A stretch of 64,000 nucleotides of DNA from Onchidella celtica (GCA_963931925.1 OZ007569.1:16851045-16915044), one strand, 5' to 3'; shown: positions 38,546-51,535, numbered from the stretch's first letter. Program-made: numbers and translations. Notes: generated by a model not told the origin, from the sequence alone.

Positions 38546-38938
38546 TTAAAAAATCCACCGACACATCGGATATTTTGAGTTGGGTGTCGTTAAGGGACAC
38601 AGGTGTTTTACATAATAATGGAAGGCTATAGGTAGAATGCGCATATCTCCCATCTTGGCTGTCCGGACCCACGCATCACCATGGCGATGGCGGCATTGAT
38701 TTTGATTCGTTGCTGATTTGCACTGCGAGCACTTAAGGCGTCGCGAACCAATCGGAGGCGAGCTGAAAATAGTTCGCTGCAGTAAACAATGGCACGTTGC
38801 ACATGCACATGGGAGACGTTCGGGCAAGTCTTTCACTTCCTTTCCCATGTTTACACGGATGCTAGGGAATCTGACCAGCTTGGGTCCATCCTCTCCACCC
38901 CTATCATAACAATCAGCTACAATGTAACCTGCAGGCAT
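38546..38938 (-). pseudogene. THAP-like N-terminus, probably a relic
   Basis: The minus-strand ATG at 38938 opens MPAGYIVADCYDRGGEDG then KLVRFPSIRVNMGKEVKDLP. This resembles the start of a THAP zinc-binding domain (MP..CV..GCSNR...G.SFFR.P...). The position of the first zinc ligand is Tyr (Y5) and not Cys, and the expected RRR..W stretch after residue 45 is replaced by unrelated cysteine-rich sequence, so a frameshift or decay is likely. THAP domains occur in host DNA-binding proteins and P-element transposases. The remaining residues to 130 match nothing I recognise. The match could be coincidental. Confidence 0.35.
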
Positions 38939-41900
38939 TTTAACCGCTTAGACATATCTCGAAGTTACACTCATCAGCTGATCCACCCGCCATCTTGTTT
39001 GGAAGAACAAAACAAATAACACTCTGTGACGTCATTCGCATTCTGCCTATATATTATTATATACCTGTTCATATCAAGAACTTTTTTTTTAAAAGTTAAT
39101 TTGTTTTTCTATCCCTGTGAGATTTTTAGACCAGAAATGAAAGAACACGTGAATTTGAACATGAACACATTTGCATGTATAAAGTAACGTTGGTTTGTAG
39201 GAGGAAAAAAAAACACATCATTAATTAAAGGAGCAATAAAAAAGAAAAACATAATTATAATGGCATGCATTAATTTATTCAGCGAACATGTCAAGACAGT
39301 TTCAGAAAAAACAAAAATATGATTATGCGTAGGTATGTAAATATTTCAATTAAATTGCACATTATGTCACAGCGAGACTTAAAAACCTGAGAAATCCGAC
39401 AAAACCAAGCAAACAACAAACACAGAGAAAAAAAAAAAGGCGTAAGATTTGACAGTCTGAAATAAGTCGTGTGTTGATCCATGGCCTTCGTTATCACGAG
39501 GGTCATGGAAGGAGAAGAATTTTTTTTTTTTTTGGCTGATTCAGGGAGCGAGCAGTTGTATCCAAGTGATGTCTTGGCCAGTGCCAGAGTGTTCCAAGTC
39601 GTGGAGAAAACAACAGTCTACAGATTACATACAGCAGACATTTGCTGAACTGTAGACAACGCCGAGTGAAGACCAAGTCTTATACTGAAGCAACGCTGGC
39701 TTTCTTTTGCGTTTTAGGGAGTGTTCATTGTAAAATACACGACTTTTCTTCATCCGCTCCATGAAGGCACATAAATGGACCTTTTTGGAACACCACTTGT
39801 ATTCCATTCAACAGCATCATGACTACGATTAATCATCCCAGTATATAATCTTTTTCTTCTTGTGATTTTAGTACTGGCTCCATCGTTAACAATGCACATC
39901 GACTGGAACTGGTAAATGAAACCGCATATCTGATATCCAGCTAACGCGCTGTACAGCTCAAATTTCAAAACTGTAAATTTGCTTTGCAAAAACCGCTCAA
40001 CAATCTTCCCTGCAGAGACTAGTTTATTGGGTGGAGGCGGACATCTTCATACGCCACTTCCACTCGAAGATCGCTTTCCAACAGCTGCGTGTGCCCATGA
40101 ATATCGTTTCTTCAGTTATCGACTGACACTCTACAACAGCGGACACTTCCCGTTGACCAATCTTTCCCGTACATACAGACTGCAGTCCCGCTGGTGGGGA
40201 AAATACTGGCAAGACGGATGGACGGAGACACAACTGGCGTAGCCCCGTTCATCACCAGCTTTGTCTAGAGCGGAAGAAAAAAAGCAGCCCAGCGACTCAG
40301 ATGCACAGATATAGCTGTAGTAATTGATGTTCTGGTCGAGTCTGCGTTATTTCCAGTATGTTCATGCGGCAAGGGCGATCACTTTACATCTGTATCTCCG
40401 TCCTATCTGACATCCTCATTTACTCGGGGATATCCCGGAAAGACCCGGGATGTCATATAAAAGCTGGGAGGGGGGAGAGAAAGAGATGATCCAGCTGGGT
40501 GACGTGGCGGCATTGGGATAGAGCGTTCATTAAATCGATCAGTATTGCCCCCATCAGCTCATGAAATGAAATGAGACTGCTTGTGTATGGGACATCCATA
40601 AGTGTGCATAATATGTGTGTGTGTGTGTGTGTGTGTATGTATATCTCTCAATATGTGTGTGGATGTGCACCCGTGTGTGTGTGTGTTATTATCTCTGAGC
40701 GGCCGTAGAAAGGCGAGTATAATATTCGAAACTGACCAAAAAAAAAAACAAACATGACAGCAGTGAGTGTCCATGAAAGTTATTCCGGTACTCAGTTTTC
40801 TATATCCTATACGGGCGGCTGGAGCTTTCAAGTGGACTGCCAAACTTTGTTGAAATGACACTTGATGGCTATCGAGCTGATACCGGAAATTGAAATTTGA
40901 GTTAGTGCTAGACATATTTATCAACAACTCACTCTACTTGAATAATACAGCCGATCAGGGACGCTGGTAGAAAAGTACTCTGAGAACTAACAGTTTCTCC
41001 GAGCATCCGAAAAGGGCATAGACTTAGATTGGACCTGTCGGATGTACATTGTAGTTCTGACATGCCGTTCACTTTTCTGACAGGGGACTGTGTTTCTTCT
41101 ACAGGGGGAGACAGAACAATGGATTTGCTTTTTCCATGTTGACATTGAAGGTAAGGCCACGCCACAGAGCGTCATGATAAACTAAACCACAAATCTGTGA
41201 TAAATCGGCTCACACTATAGATTATTCGGTACCGGGATCAGATTTCCGTGTGAGCGGGAAGTTATTTCGTTTTATCAGAATTACATAACGCTGTCTGGCT
41301 TTTTATCGATATACTAGACAGAAAGTCTGATTGAGATGAAATTCTTAAACCTACGAGTATGACGTGTCTTCCGTTTACGAAATGACATGTTTATCGTGAA
41401 ACCATTATCTTTGCATGGAAGGAGGTTGTGTGGGATGGTCAGCGTTTCACGGTGCGAAAATTTATGTAAAAATTAAAAAAGAAAAAAAAGAAAAATTCAA
41501 GCCGCATGAACATTGTTGTCTTGTTTCCTAGTACTACTATAGAGGGAAAGGAGGGGGGGGGGGGGGGAGGGTGTCGCCTTGCGTTTCGATTATACTTTCC
41601 CAAGTTAACGTGCCATGTGTCTCTGTGTCGCTGGAGATTGGAAAACAGCGCTACTTGGTCATTATCTGGGTACTTGGCAAGGTGTAACGAATTTTGGATC
41701 AATTTGGAACAATTTGTTGGAGGTCAGCGGTGAATGGTGTTTTCATCACACAGAGGATCAATGATCCAGCATCTGGTTTAGCTCAGGGCTGGCTAGGCAG
41801 AAGTGTGAGCGATGGTTCATGTCATGCCAGGCAAAGAAAACGAAAACACCCAGCCTGTTCTAGAAATGGGTCCTTCTTGTGGTCACCACAATGTCAAAAC

Positions 41901-42060
41901 ACTGTCTTGGGATGTTGAGGCGTCTTTATTCCCTGCATGGCAGTAAGTGCTGTACACATCAGAACTAAATAACACCAAGAGTGATTATTCAATTTTCCTA
42001 TGTTAACGATGTGTAATGAACCGTGTGTCACTCCGGGGACATGGCTTGTCTTAGTCACCA
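38939..42060. other. Unassigned 3.1 kb
   Basis: (GT)n lies at about 40614-40690 and a G-run at 41551-41568. Several open frames of 60-120 codons have no domain-like content. No gene is called. Confidence 0.35.
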
Positions 42061-42180
42061 GTGCAGTCTGAATGGAAAGGGATTGAGTCCCTGTGGCGAC
42101 ATATTGACATTCTGTACAATTTGCCACCCGCAATCAATGCATGGAATTCAGAAATCGCCATGTTTTGGGAGTATATGTGT
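42061..42180 (+). pseudogene. Possible Tc1-like transposase C-terminal relic
   Basis: The frame reads WKGIESLWRHIDIL then NLPPAINAWNSEIAMFWEYM. The order (I)E.LW..(I/L)D.....PP.......EI...W resembles the end of Tc1/mariner catalytic domains (NPIEHLWDEL.RR....PP.N..EL...L..EW). The catalytic PDLNP stretch is lost and no inverted repeats were found. It lies 400 bp beyond the receptor stop codon on the opposite strand. Confidence 0.35.
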
Positions 42181-42576
42181 GTGTTTCTCTTGACAGAGCA
42201 TGTTCAGTCAGCCTTATACTTAGTGGTTGGTGCTTCCCTGTTCACAGTAGACCTCGGTGAGGAAGTCATGGCATCATTTCTTCTTCGTTCCCAATGAAAA
42301 TGTGCGTGGCGTAGGAACTCAGGAGCCGAAGAGCTCACCGAAATCCACCGAAAAACATCTTCAGTTTGTCCACGTAGTTGTTCAGTTGAACATTCTTGGG
42401 AAATGAATTTGATCAGTATCAATGATTATCTGTAACTGGCCCGGCCTACGTGCTCAATCTAACCCGTGTAGTTTCTGCAGGATGTAGTTTATGCATTTTC
42501 ATAGGAAGTTCGGCGTAGCTCTGCCAGGTGAGACAAGAACTGGAGAAAAGTGTATCTGGTGACCCCTAGCGGTTGA

Positions 42577-44166
42577 TCAGACAACACTCATGTCTGGCTT
42601 ACCCTTGGTGTACATCTCCGACTTGAGAGTTATCCCGTTAATGTCTGTAGTACGGGAGTATGACGTCCCGCTGCGTCCGTTGGATCTGCTCCAGCAGAGT
42701 CTGTAACCAAAGAGTTTGCCCAACTCTTTCTTGAAGTTGTCATTTAGCCAGCCGTACAGGAAAGGGTTGATGCAGGCGGAACTCATTGCAAATACTTTGA
42801 GGATGAGGTCTATGAGAATGAAGTAAGGTCCGCTGACCACCGTATGGCTGAACTCGGACGTCAGCGCGAACAGTCCCCAAGGCAGCCAGCAGATAGTGAA
42901 TGTCAGCACCACGGCTATAAGAATGCGGTTGGTACGCTGGTTTCGTCGTGTGTCGTGTTTCTTGACAGGCCGGTTGTGTAGCACATGGCAGATGTGCTTG
43001 TAGAAGAAGGAAGTGAGACACAATGGAAATACAAACTGTAGCAGGAAAGTGGAGACGGAGTAAATCTGCTTGTGAAGATAGGACGGCCATTCTTCAGTAC
43101 AGTAAATCTGGGGAAGAGAATTGAAAAACGTTGGAGTAAGAGTGTCATTGTAGAACTCCGATAATCAGACAATTGTCAGTTGTTTTCTTTTGTCATGTGT
43201 TAATACCTGGAGTCGAGATTGAATTTACAAATATTTAGGAAAACATTTTCCTTTGTGAAACGTAATAATAAAAACAACAGTTATAGACAAGAAATAAAAT
43301 CTATAAATTTTACATACTTGCTCTGTCGGGGTCGGTGGACAGAGGAAGGGAGGGTACGCGGAGTAGAGAAATACCTTTTGAAGAGTAACCAGTTATGCAT
43401 CGGTGGGTGTCAGTTTTGTTCTTGCAAGGAATAGATCTAGGGATTTGTATCTTAGAGCGCGATTTTCTAAATACATATATTTTTGTTCATATAAGAGTTG
43501 CATAATAATGTGAAGGAGCTGAGTATGTTTTTTCTTGTTTCGTTTGGAGAGGGTAAATAGAAAAAGTTAGACTGAACTTACCTTCCGCTCCCTCATGAAA
43601 GGGTCATTAATCTCCACGTACTTGGTGAAGACCAGCAGTGGGGTGGACAGGGCAATGGTCAGCAGAATGATCAAAAACACGGTCAGGATGGCCTGTCGAT
43701 TGGTCATACGCGTCTTGAAGGGGTAGACGATCAGCATGTATCTGTCCACAGCGATCATCAGGATGGAGATGGAGCTGGAGAAGAGCGGCACGCCGAACAT
43801 GGGCATGGCCACATAGCACAGCACACGGCCGAACATCCAAGTGTTGATCAGCTGGTAGTGAAGCTGAAGGGGCAGGTTGAAGACACATAGAGCCACGTCA
43901 GCTATAGCCAAGTAGCAGATGAAGATGTTCGTGACCGTGTGGAGTTGCTTGTAGCGGATGATGACCACAACGACGAGGAGATTAGCAAAGAAGCCGAAGA
44001 TGATGACCAGGGAATAGATCACAATGACGACGATTTCTAGACGATTCTCGGCCAGCACTGTCCAGTCCTGACGCCAGAGGTCGTAGTTCTCTGTGCCGTT
44101 CAGTAAGGCCAGCATCTCCATGCTGACGTTGTCATACAGCATCTCAAGCTCCAGTGGAAGTGACAT
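42577..44166 (-). CDS. Neuropeptide Y/F-type G protein-coupled receptor, two exons (join 44166-43582, 43107-42577)
   Basis: Predicted 371-residue class A (rhodopsin-like) peptide receptor of the plasma membrane. Exon 1 encodes residues 1-195 and exon 2 residues 196-371. The donor reads AAG|GTAAGT and the acceptor TTCTCTTCCCCAG|ATT, giving a phase-0 intron of 474 bp at the start of extracellular loop 2. Visible hallmarks: N-glycosylation sequons at N13 and N23; TM1 with N62; TM2 LAIAD with D90; ECL1 W110; disulfide cysteines C117 and C198; DRY at 141-143; TM6 CWLP at 268-271; TM7 NPFLY at 309-313; helix 8 NDNFKKELGKLFGY followed by C333, a possible palmitoylation site. ECL2 IYCTEEWPS and the NPFLYGWLNDNF segment are typical of NPY/NPF receptors. 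Ligand and G protein are not readable from sequence; related receptors bind RF/RY-amide peptides, often through Gi/o. The start is the ATG at 44166 in an ACCATG context; the frame continues upstream for 20 codons but without an ATG. A non-coding 5' exon is possible. The gene looks intact. Confidence 0.93.
43108..43581 (-). other. Intron of the NPY/F-type receptor gene
   Basis: The 474-bp intron is bounded by GTAAGT on the 5' side and a pyrimidine-rich CAG acceptor on the 3' side. Splicing joins K195 to I196 without changing frame and supplies the ECL2 cysteine and TM5 that exon 1 lacks. No repeat family from elsewhere in the window was recognised in it. Confidence 0.9.
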
Positions 44167-45164
44167 GGTGACTCCAACAGGTAAGAGGTTCACACGAAAG
44201 ATCGGTGACAGATATCCCAGCAACACGTGGATTTGTTGAGAGCGAAGATCTCTACCTTTTTCCTTAATCTGATGTAGTCTGAAATACTGATTTAGCCACT
44301 GATTTGAACACTTTTGGTGAAGTATTCCAATTTGAAGAGTATAAATTGAAAGTGACGTAAAGTACTTGCACAGAAAGTTCCTTTTAGTTAGATCGGAAGT
44401 TTAATCACATAAGAGAATTCACAGCAGACACTAAACAATTCCTTCGAGAATTAGAAAATGATCATTAAATCAGTTCTTGAACAGATTTTGGAGTAGCACT
44501 GAATCCTTCATAATTATGTCCTCACATGTACAGCAAATGATTGTCATAAACACAAGGTCCTTCATATACTCCACGAATATCAGAAGCGTTGTCTTTAAGA
44601 CGTTACAGAAGCCGTAAGACGTCCTAAGCAGAGTTTTTCCTGGGAAAAGTGCATGGCTGGACTGTGTTCTGGTTGTATAAATTTGTCAACGGGTAAACGA
44701 AACAGGTCGTGAGGTTCACACCTCGGCCGGCCCACACACACAGCTGGGGTGGCAGGTACCTCGAAGGGAAGTCACAACAGATGGCATCGGGACACGCGAT
44801 GCTGATTTAGCCCCCCGAGAATAATCACACGTTATTTGGCGCAGGACCTAGGCAAAGCCGCTTGGAAGATCACCAACGAGAGGGTTTGTGTGTGATAAAA
44901 AAAAAAAAAACCTCAATCCTATTAAAACGCAGTCAATTTGGATCCTGATCCGCTGTCCAGGCAGCTCCTGTGTCGGGTCTTTCCTGGTCTCGGGGAAACC
45001 TGTAGATGCCAGAAATATGGAGGGAAAAAAATGATTACAGTGAAATCAGTAATGAGATTACCGCCATATTTCATGGACGACGGCTTGACATGACAGCGGG
45101 ACATACCATGAAGGATGAGGTCAAGAGGGTTATTGGCCTGTGCGTAAGTCTTAGCCAGTGGACA
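44167..45164. other. Region upstream of the receptor gene
   Basis: This holds the 5' flank and any 5'UTR of the receptor. No TATA box, second exon or repeat copy could be supported. A short A-run lies near 44898. Confidence 0.4.
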
Positions 45165-45845
45165 CTGGTCGGCCATGATGAAAAAAATATTATGAAAGAA
45201 CTGTGTGGCAAAACTAGATCGGCGGATGGTAGTTGGTCACAATGAAAATGTATAAGTGATAATTATGTGAAAAACAACCGGTCGGTTAAATTAAGAGAGA
45301 TGTATAAAAAAAAATATAGATAGCCGGATAGTGATTAGTTTTTATAATTACATGTATAAAAACGGTGTGGCAATAATAAAAATATATTAAAAGATGTGCG
45401 AAAAATAATATTCATTTTTGGTCAGTTGTAACTACAATAAATTGTATAAAGAGATATCTGAAAGATAATATTGATCGACCATAATAAAAAATACATTAAA
45501 GATGAGCGAAAACCAAAATGCATTTATGGTCGGTTATACAAGAAATATATAAAAAGATATCTGAAAAATAACATTGATCGTCCAGAATAAAAATATGAAT
45601 ATGTGGAAGACAATTTTGGTCTGTCATAATAAAAAATATATGAAAAAAAGATATGTGAAAGGCAATACTGGTCGGTTAATATAAACAGATATGTGAAAAA
45701 CAGTTTACATGGACGGTCATAATAAACTTATATGAAAAGAAAAGTGAAAAACAGACTAATAGTCAATATTTGGCTATAACAAAAATGCGTAAGTAAATCT
45801 GCGAAAAATTATATAGATCTGCATTGGTCGGCCGTGATGAAAAAA
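45165..45845 (+). repeat. AT-rich degenerate tandem array upstream of the receptor gene
   Basis: About ten units of 55-80 bp share GGTCGG(T/C), ATAATAAAAATAT and GATATGTGAAAAA(C/T)A words. Both ends carry TGGTCGGCC(A/G)TGATGAAAA. A G-run follows at 45850. Confidence 0.75.
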
Positions 45846-46596
45846 AAGGAGGGGGGGGGGGAGGGGTGGGTGGGGAAGACGTGATTTACAAACTGCTGGG
45901 CAGTGACCAGTCAAAGAGGCAGGGAAAATGATAGGAGGGGAGAGACAGGAAAGGGGGTGGAGGGAGAGTTGAAAGAGGAGATCGAAGATCAAATAAAGAG
46001 CGACCTGGTTTTTAGCTGAGAGAGAGGAGGGAAGACGAATGAAAGGAGCGAGGGAAATTGTGGTCGACGTGGAAGAACAAAATCTCTGATAGAAAATCTA
46101 ATAAAAAGCGACCGTGCTTTGGGAGGAAGGAAAGAAGAAGGCATTTCTTTCATTTATTCTTTTTATTTTGAAGGCCCATTATCTAGTTATGTTTCAGCTC
46201 TCATCCATCACATAAATGGGAGTCCATATGGCGTCTTCTTGCTCGGGATGTGAGTACCCTCATTGATGTTGTTTTTGGCCAGTCTCTTACCAGAGCAAAT
46301 GATGATTTGGCATGAAATATTTTAAAGGCATTTTTTTGGGATTTGTTTTATTTTCGGGAGATATTCGTATTTGCTGCTGTTTATTATGTTCCACTGAAAC
46401 TGCTGCAATGTTTACTGTTTCCACCACACCAATCGCCGTCCATGAACGCGTTTTTAAACATTTTGGCCCTGCCTTCGCTCAAACTACTGAGATATAAGTT
46501 GATCACGCTATCCAGTTATTTCAAATCCTCACTGGATCTGCAACGCACCCTGTCCTTTCTGAGAGAGGCTAAGATGTACATCTTGATTTAATAACT
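45846..46596. other. Unassigned, with an open frame abutting repeat B
   Basis: The frame ending at 46591 (SSYFKSSLDLQRTLSFLREA and a short tail) stops 5 bp before repeat B starts. It could be the last codons of the parent LINE, but no diagnostic motif is present. Confidence 0.3.
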
Positions 46597-46829
46597 TTTA
46601 TACTCGTTTACAAAACTTTTACGAGCTCTACAACTTTTTTTTTTTTTTTTTAAAGAATTTTACGAATGTGTTAAAATTATCATTATGAATGTATTTAATT
46701 CTGTGCTAAACTTGACAGCTCTTAATAGGAAACATAAATAAAGAAAGTGTACCCAGATAGACCGTGAAGGGCGTAAAGTGGCCGTTATCGTGCCGACCTG
46801 CCATAAAAACCAAACTCAAATTCAAAACT
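46597..46829 (+). mobile_element. LINE 3'-end-like repeat B, copy 3
   Basis: It begins TTTATACTCGTTTACAAAAC like the copy at 22893 and ends with ATTCAAAACTCAAAC. The two share their left boundary, suggesting an element end or common truncation point. Confidence 0.82.
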
Positions 46830-48949
46830 CAAACAGTTTTCTGGAACGGTAACGATTTTTCCGTTTGGCCAAGCCTTTCTTGCTGCGCTATAGGTTTTCT
46901 GTGAATTTTCTAGAAATATTTAAGTCATTATTGTTGATGGAAAATACGGCAAAGATAAGCGAAACAAACTCTGAAACAAACTTAGAAATGGACACACGTA
47001 CAGAACTGTAATTTCAGTTTGAGTCTGAGGTCGGATCGGTCGCTGACCCGGCCTTTAACTTTAAAAATCGCGGTCTTTGTCAAACGGCTTGACTTCTGTG
47101 ATACTGAAGATGTCGCTCTGGAAGTTCCACTCATATGCCATCTAGTTGTCCTTTCAAGAGACACATCCCTCCTGGCTCCTGTTTATGAGGACTTTCTGTC
47201 CTTTCTGTGTACTCTCCTGAGGGAAATCTTCCTTTCTTTTGATCTGGTCGCGTGGCTTACATCCGGTCCTACCAACCCAGCGCTGTTGGTTAATGGGAAA
47301 TGCGGTTGTTTTTCGAAGTTCTAAATGAGTCTACGATCAAACACCGCGCTGCACGTCAACAGTAGTTGATCTCCACAGGTCAGTGCTCTGTTTTAAAGGC
47401 AACGAATGGCGTGTTTTAAAAGATAATGAAATACATATCAATTTTCACGCATTCACAGGAATTTAATGTTTATTTATTTAAAAAGAAAAGTTCGGTTCTA
47501 CAAGACCTGGATCGGATTCATCAAGATATGAAGAATATCTAATTTCTCTATTCAACCTCATCCATACATGCCTATCGGGTTTCATTCTTGGAATATATAC
47601 AAGCAAAAACGCTTAAAACGATAGCCAATTCTTCACACATCTATTGAGATATGATCTCCCTCTGTCTCTTTCATGGCGCAGAGAACCAGCGGCTGAGGAG
47701 GTCTCAACTCTTGTCATTTCTAGCAGATAAGCATTTTGAAACCTGTCAGAAAATGGATTGGGTGCGAGCGGCTGAACCTGACCTGAGGACAATGTTTTCT
47801 TTCTCATCCAGGTCGCGAACTAGATTGATTTCCCCCCCCCCCCCCTCAATATAATTTTATTCTCTTTGTCCCTTTCAGATTCATTCCCCGCGTCCTTTCA
47901 GATCCAAATAACTGATTGTTAACGAATGGTGTGGTCCAGGTATAAGGTGTCCCGCTGCTTAGGAAACTTGAATGGAATGGCCCTTAATTGTACCAGGCTC
48001 TTATCTGTGTAATCGACACCGACTGGATTAATGAGCTCCTTGTTTCCCGGAATGCGCTGTCGTAGCGTGAGGCCGTGGCCATGTCTGCTATGGAGGACCA
48101 TCAGACAAACTCTGCAGTGCCACCAGTGGGGACGCTAATGGCGCTGGCTCTGGCGCTACGCCTACTACTTTTCGATCTTCGTTCTGGCTAATACTGTTCT
48201 TTGTTTTGTTTTTTTTAACAATTTCAGAATTTTTAACTTCGAATTCATTATGCTTTTGCATTTATCTCATCATAATTATGATTACCGGTGTATCAGTTTC
48301 GTTCGTTCTCAGTATTTTTTTTTTTTGCACTACGTTCAAGATAATTATGTATTGTTCTTTTGATTTGTTGTTGTTTTTGTTTTTTGGCAAATGGCGTATG
48401 ATGAATTTAATTATGATTGAATTGGTTGAATTGTTTGAATTAATTAAAAAAAAACAAAAAAAAAACAAAACAAAGAGAACAAAAACGACGGAAGAGCAGT
48501 ACATGGCGAAATGCGGCCTCCTTTCCACTTTGCATTGTTGAGCCAAAGTTAAGTTAATAGCAGTTAGGGAGAGAGAGAGGTAACACCGGTGTAAGCGTTG
48601 AAACTGGTGACAATAAGCAAAAGCCATGAACGTGAAATATTCCTGTGTAAATCTCTTCTGTCCAAATTGTATAATTATGTCAACTTCAGCGCGCGCCATC
48701 TCAGAATGATAGACTAGCTGTGCCTGGGTTGTTGGCGAGCCGCTTTGAGTATTTCCTTCAGTTTCATCACGCGTTTATGGCATCCATCTTCATGATCTTG
48801 TGTCAATTCAGCCTGGCTCTAAATAGTCACCATCATGTTGGTGTCAATAAACACAGACTGCTAAGACTGCGACATTCCCTGAATTGTCCAGTAATTACTG
48901 CCACCCTCTGCTTATCTGTGACCACGATCTGCGCATTGGTTACCTAGAG
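46830..48949. other. Unassigned 2.1 kb
   Basis: A C-run lies at 47831-47845 and A-runs near 48448-48470. No gene or repeat copy is supported. Confidence 0.35.
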
Positions 48950-49156
48950 AGGTATCATATTTATTGAGCCCGGTCAGACACAGTCAGATGCTGCCAGCAA
49001 AATGTACATCAGAGAACGTGTGACAGAAGCTGACTGTCTGATCGGCTTGGTATGGTAGGTTCTTTCCAGATTGACTAAGAAAATATGGGAAATTACAGTG
49101 TGCACTTCTTGTTTGCCAGCAGCTGACTGTGTCTGACCGGGCTTAGTATGATACCT
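48950..49156. mobile_element. MITE family T, copy 2
   Basis: AGGTATCATA then AGCCCGGTCAGACACAGTCA on the left and the same words reversed on the right give about 45-bp inverted repeats. The interior (GGGAAATTACAGTGTGCACT) matches the copy at 18587-18790 in opposite orientation. Length 207 bp, no coding capacity. Confidence 0.87.
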
Positions 49157-49787
49157 CAGGCTATTTATCAATCGTACTGTGGTCACTGGTGAAACTTTGC
49201 TTTGTCATAGTCAAGTTAGGGGCTATCCATAATGTAAAGTTTTTTATACCCTGGGGACGCCACCGCTCCCACTATCTCCGAGTGTTCATTCTTAGTGCAT
49301 GCCCCCCCCCCTCTCTCTCTCTCTCTCCCGACCCCTCATCACCACCATACATGGACACCCCCAACCGCTAGTTTACAAAGCAGATCCGGCCACTTACGGG
49401 CGTGTTCCCGTTCCCGGTAATGGGCATTACAACTCTATTAGAAACTTTCTGGTGCCCAGTCCAGCGAGTCAAATTTGTTAGTCAGGCCTTGTCGCCTCTT
49501 CAGTCGTCTTTACTGGCGGTTAGAGCCGGTGGACCTTCAGATTTAATTTGTAGCGCAGGGTAATTGGGTTAAAAGTATTCAAAGAAGTGTTGGATGCCGA
49601 TGCCGAAAGCGGGCCAGGATTTGAGTTGAAGAGGTTGGTATTGCTGGGTTAAAGTAATAAACTACAAATTTTGTCAGGCATCGCCTGTTGTTGGCCCACG
49701 TTGAAAGGATGTTGACCCAGGCTCATTTAGTGCTACTGCAGTATTGGGTTTTTAGATTTCACGGCTTTAAGCGCGATGACAATAACC
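49157..49787. other. Unassigned
   Basis: A short C/CT run lies at 49303-49328. Nothing else is recognised. Confidence 0.4.
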
Positions 49788-49900
49788 GACCTTAGTTCTT
49801 GTTTGTTCCAACTCCACATTTTGCACAACTGAGAAATTCGGCGTTAAACATTTGCGGCTTCAGCGGTACTATAAGGAGGTAGAATAAATCGGAATTTTGA
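49788..49900 (+). repeat. Dispersed repeat F, copy 2
   Basis: Same order of words as 33965-34090 with about 20-25% divergence by eye, in the same orientation. Confidence 0.7.
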
Positions 49901-51410
49901 GACAGCTTGATGAGTGCCACAACACATTTTAAACAAGTGTCAAAGTCAAGGGAAGGGAAGAATGCCTACAGCATAGAAACGGAAAGTATGCACGGGGGAG
50001 AGGCGGTTCTGGGCAGCGAGCGAACCCTGTCTAATTTGGTGACAAATGACAAAAAGATTCTTTCATTTAAGTACTTTTCTTCAGCAAATTAAATTTGTTG
50101 GATTATAATAATTATAAAAATCATTTTTCTCACGAAACAGTCAATTAATCCGCGCAAAAAGGCATCCCTGTAGGTGCTTGAAGCCACGTGCATGAAAAGC
50201 GTTCAGGCATGCCGGCGGGGGGGGGGGTGGGGGGGAGGAGGGTTTGGAGAGCAAAAAATAGAACGTGCATACTTTGCAATGGGTAGCCGATAATGCGGCC
50301 CGCACCGTCGACTGTAATAATAATTATTATGATCAGCGACAGCAGTTACGCTGATGATAACTATCTGGGGCCGAGATAAGGGGGGGGGGGGGGGGAGACG
50401 GTTTTCTGAAACCTCTGAAGCCTTTTTTCTTCTTCTTCTTCTTCTTTTTTCAACTTCAAAGACAAGACGTGCATTTATGTAAGTAGATACGGTGATTAAT
50501 AACGTAGAGACAGTTTAGAAAAAGGTGCCACCAATGAAAGGCTTCGTTTTGTGTTAAAAATTCAACGTATATATTCTCCCCCCAGCCTGGCTCCTGTGGA
50601 AAAGCACTCCGGGTCTCATTGCGTGCTGTTTGTTGTGTAACATGTACGAGGGAAAAGGTTAGGCCTATAGACGGTTTTGCAGTAACAGCATGTAATATGC
50701 TTTGCACTTTTAACCCAATGTACTCAGCTGTACCAGATGATTTGGCATATTGAATTTGTGTCATGGACTGTATATTATGTCAGACATGTTGTTTGATCTT
50801 ATTTGTAAGAGTTTGAAAGCTGGAAACTAAAAAGCAAAGTAAGAGAATGAAGAAATTGTGAAAGGAGCAAAGGGGCCGTTATTCTGCCGACGCGCGGTTA
50901 AACCCAGACTCACTTAGAAACCATGTCAGAATTGAACGAAATAGTAAAGTACAATAATATTAATTTACTTTTTTCTTCTAGGTTTAGTTAATGAAAATCA
51001 TAACCAGTGCGTCTCAATCTTAAGGACTCTGCGGTATCCATGACTTGGCTCGTGTTCACAAGTAAGAATACATAGGTCCCAAGGTGTAGAACACAGACGT
51101 AGTAGTGCTGAGCATCGCTGATGCATAGCAGAGCTAGATGACGTGAAAATCTGTTTGGACTGCAGGATGAAAACGGTTGATTAACCATGAGGTGTTCAGG
51201 TGCAGACTAATTATCTCTGATACTTTGTTTGGATTTGCAGTGTTTAATTAGGTTACATCGACGAAAAACCGAGATTGCGTCTCTTTAGGATCTGTGTTAT
51301 AGCCAATACTGTCGTAAGTGCTTGCCTGTATTAATACATGTATAATTATTTTTTATATGCCTTTCATTTGGTCCGTACTCATGTTTGTCTTTCGGTTCCC
51401 ACTTCCACTC
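49901..51410. other. Unassigned, including a diverged repeat B copy
   Basis: G-runs occur at 50217-50240 and 50382-50397. At 50790-50925 GGGGCCGTTATTCTGCCGAC and AAACCCAGACTCAC resemble the repeat B 3' end. Confidence 0.45.
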
Positions 51411-51535
<125 letters not shown>

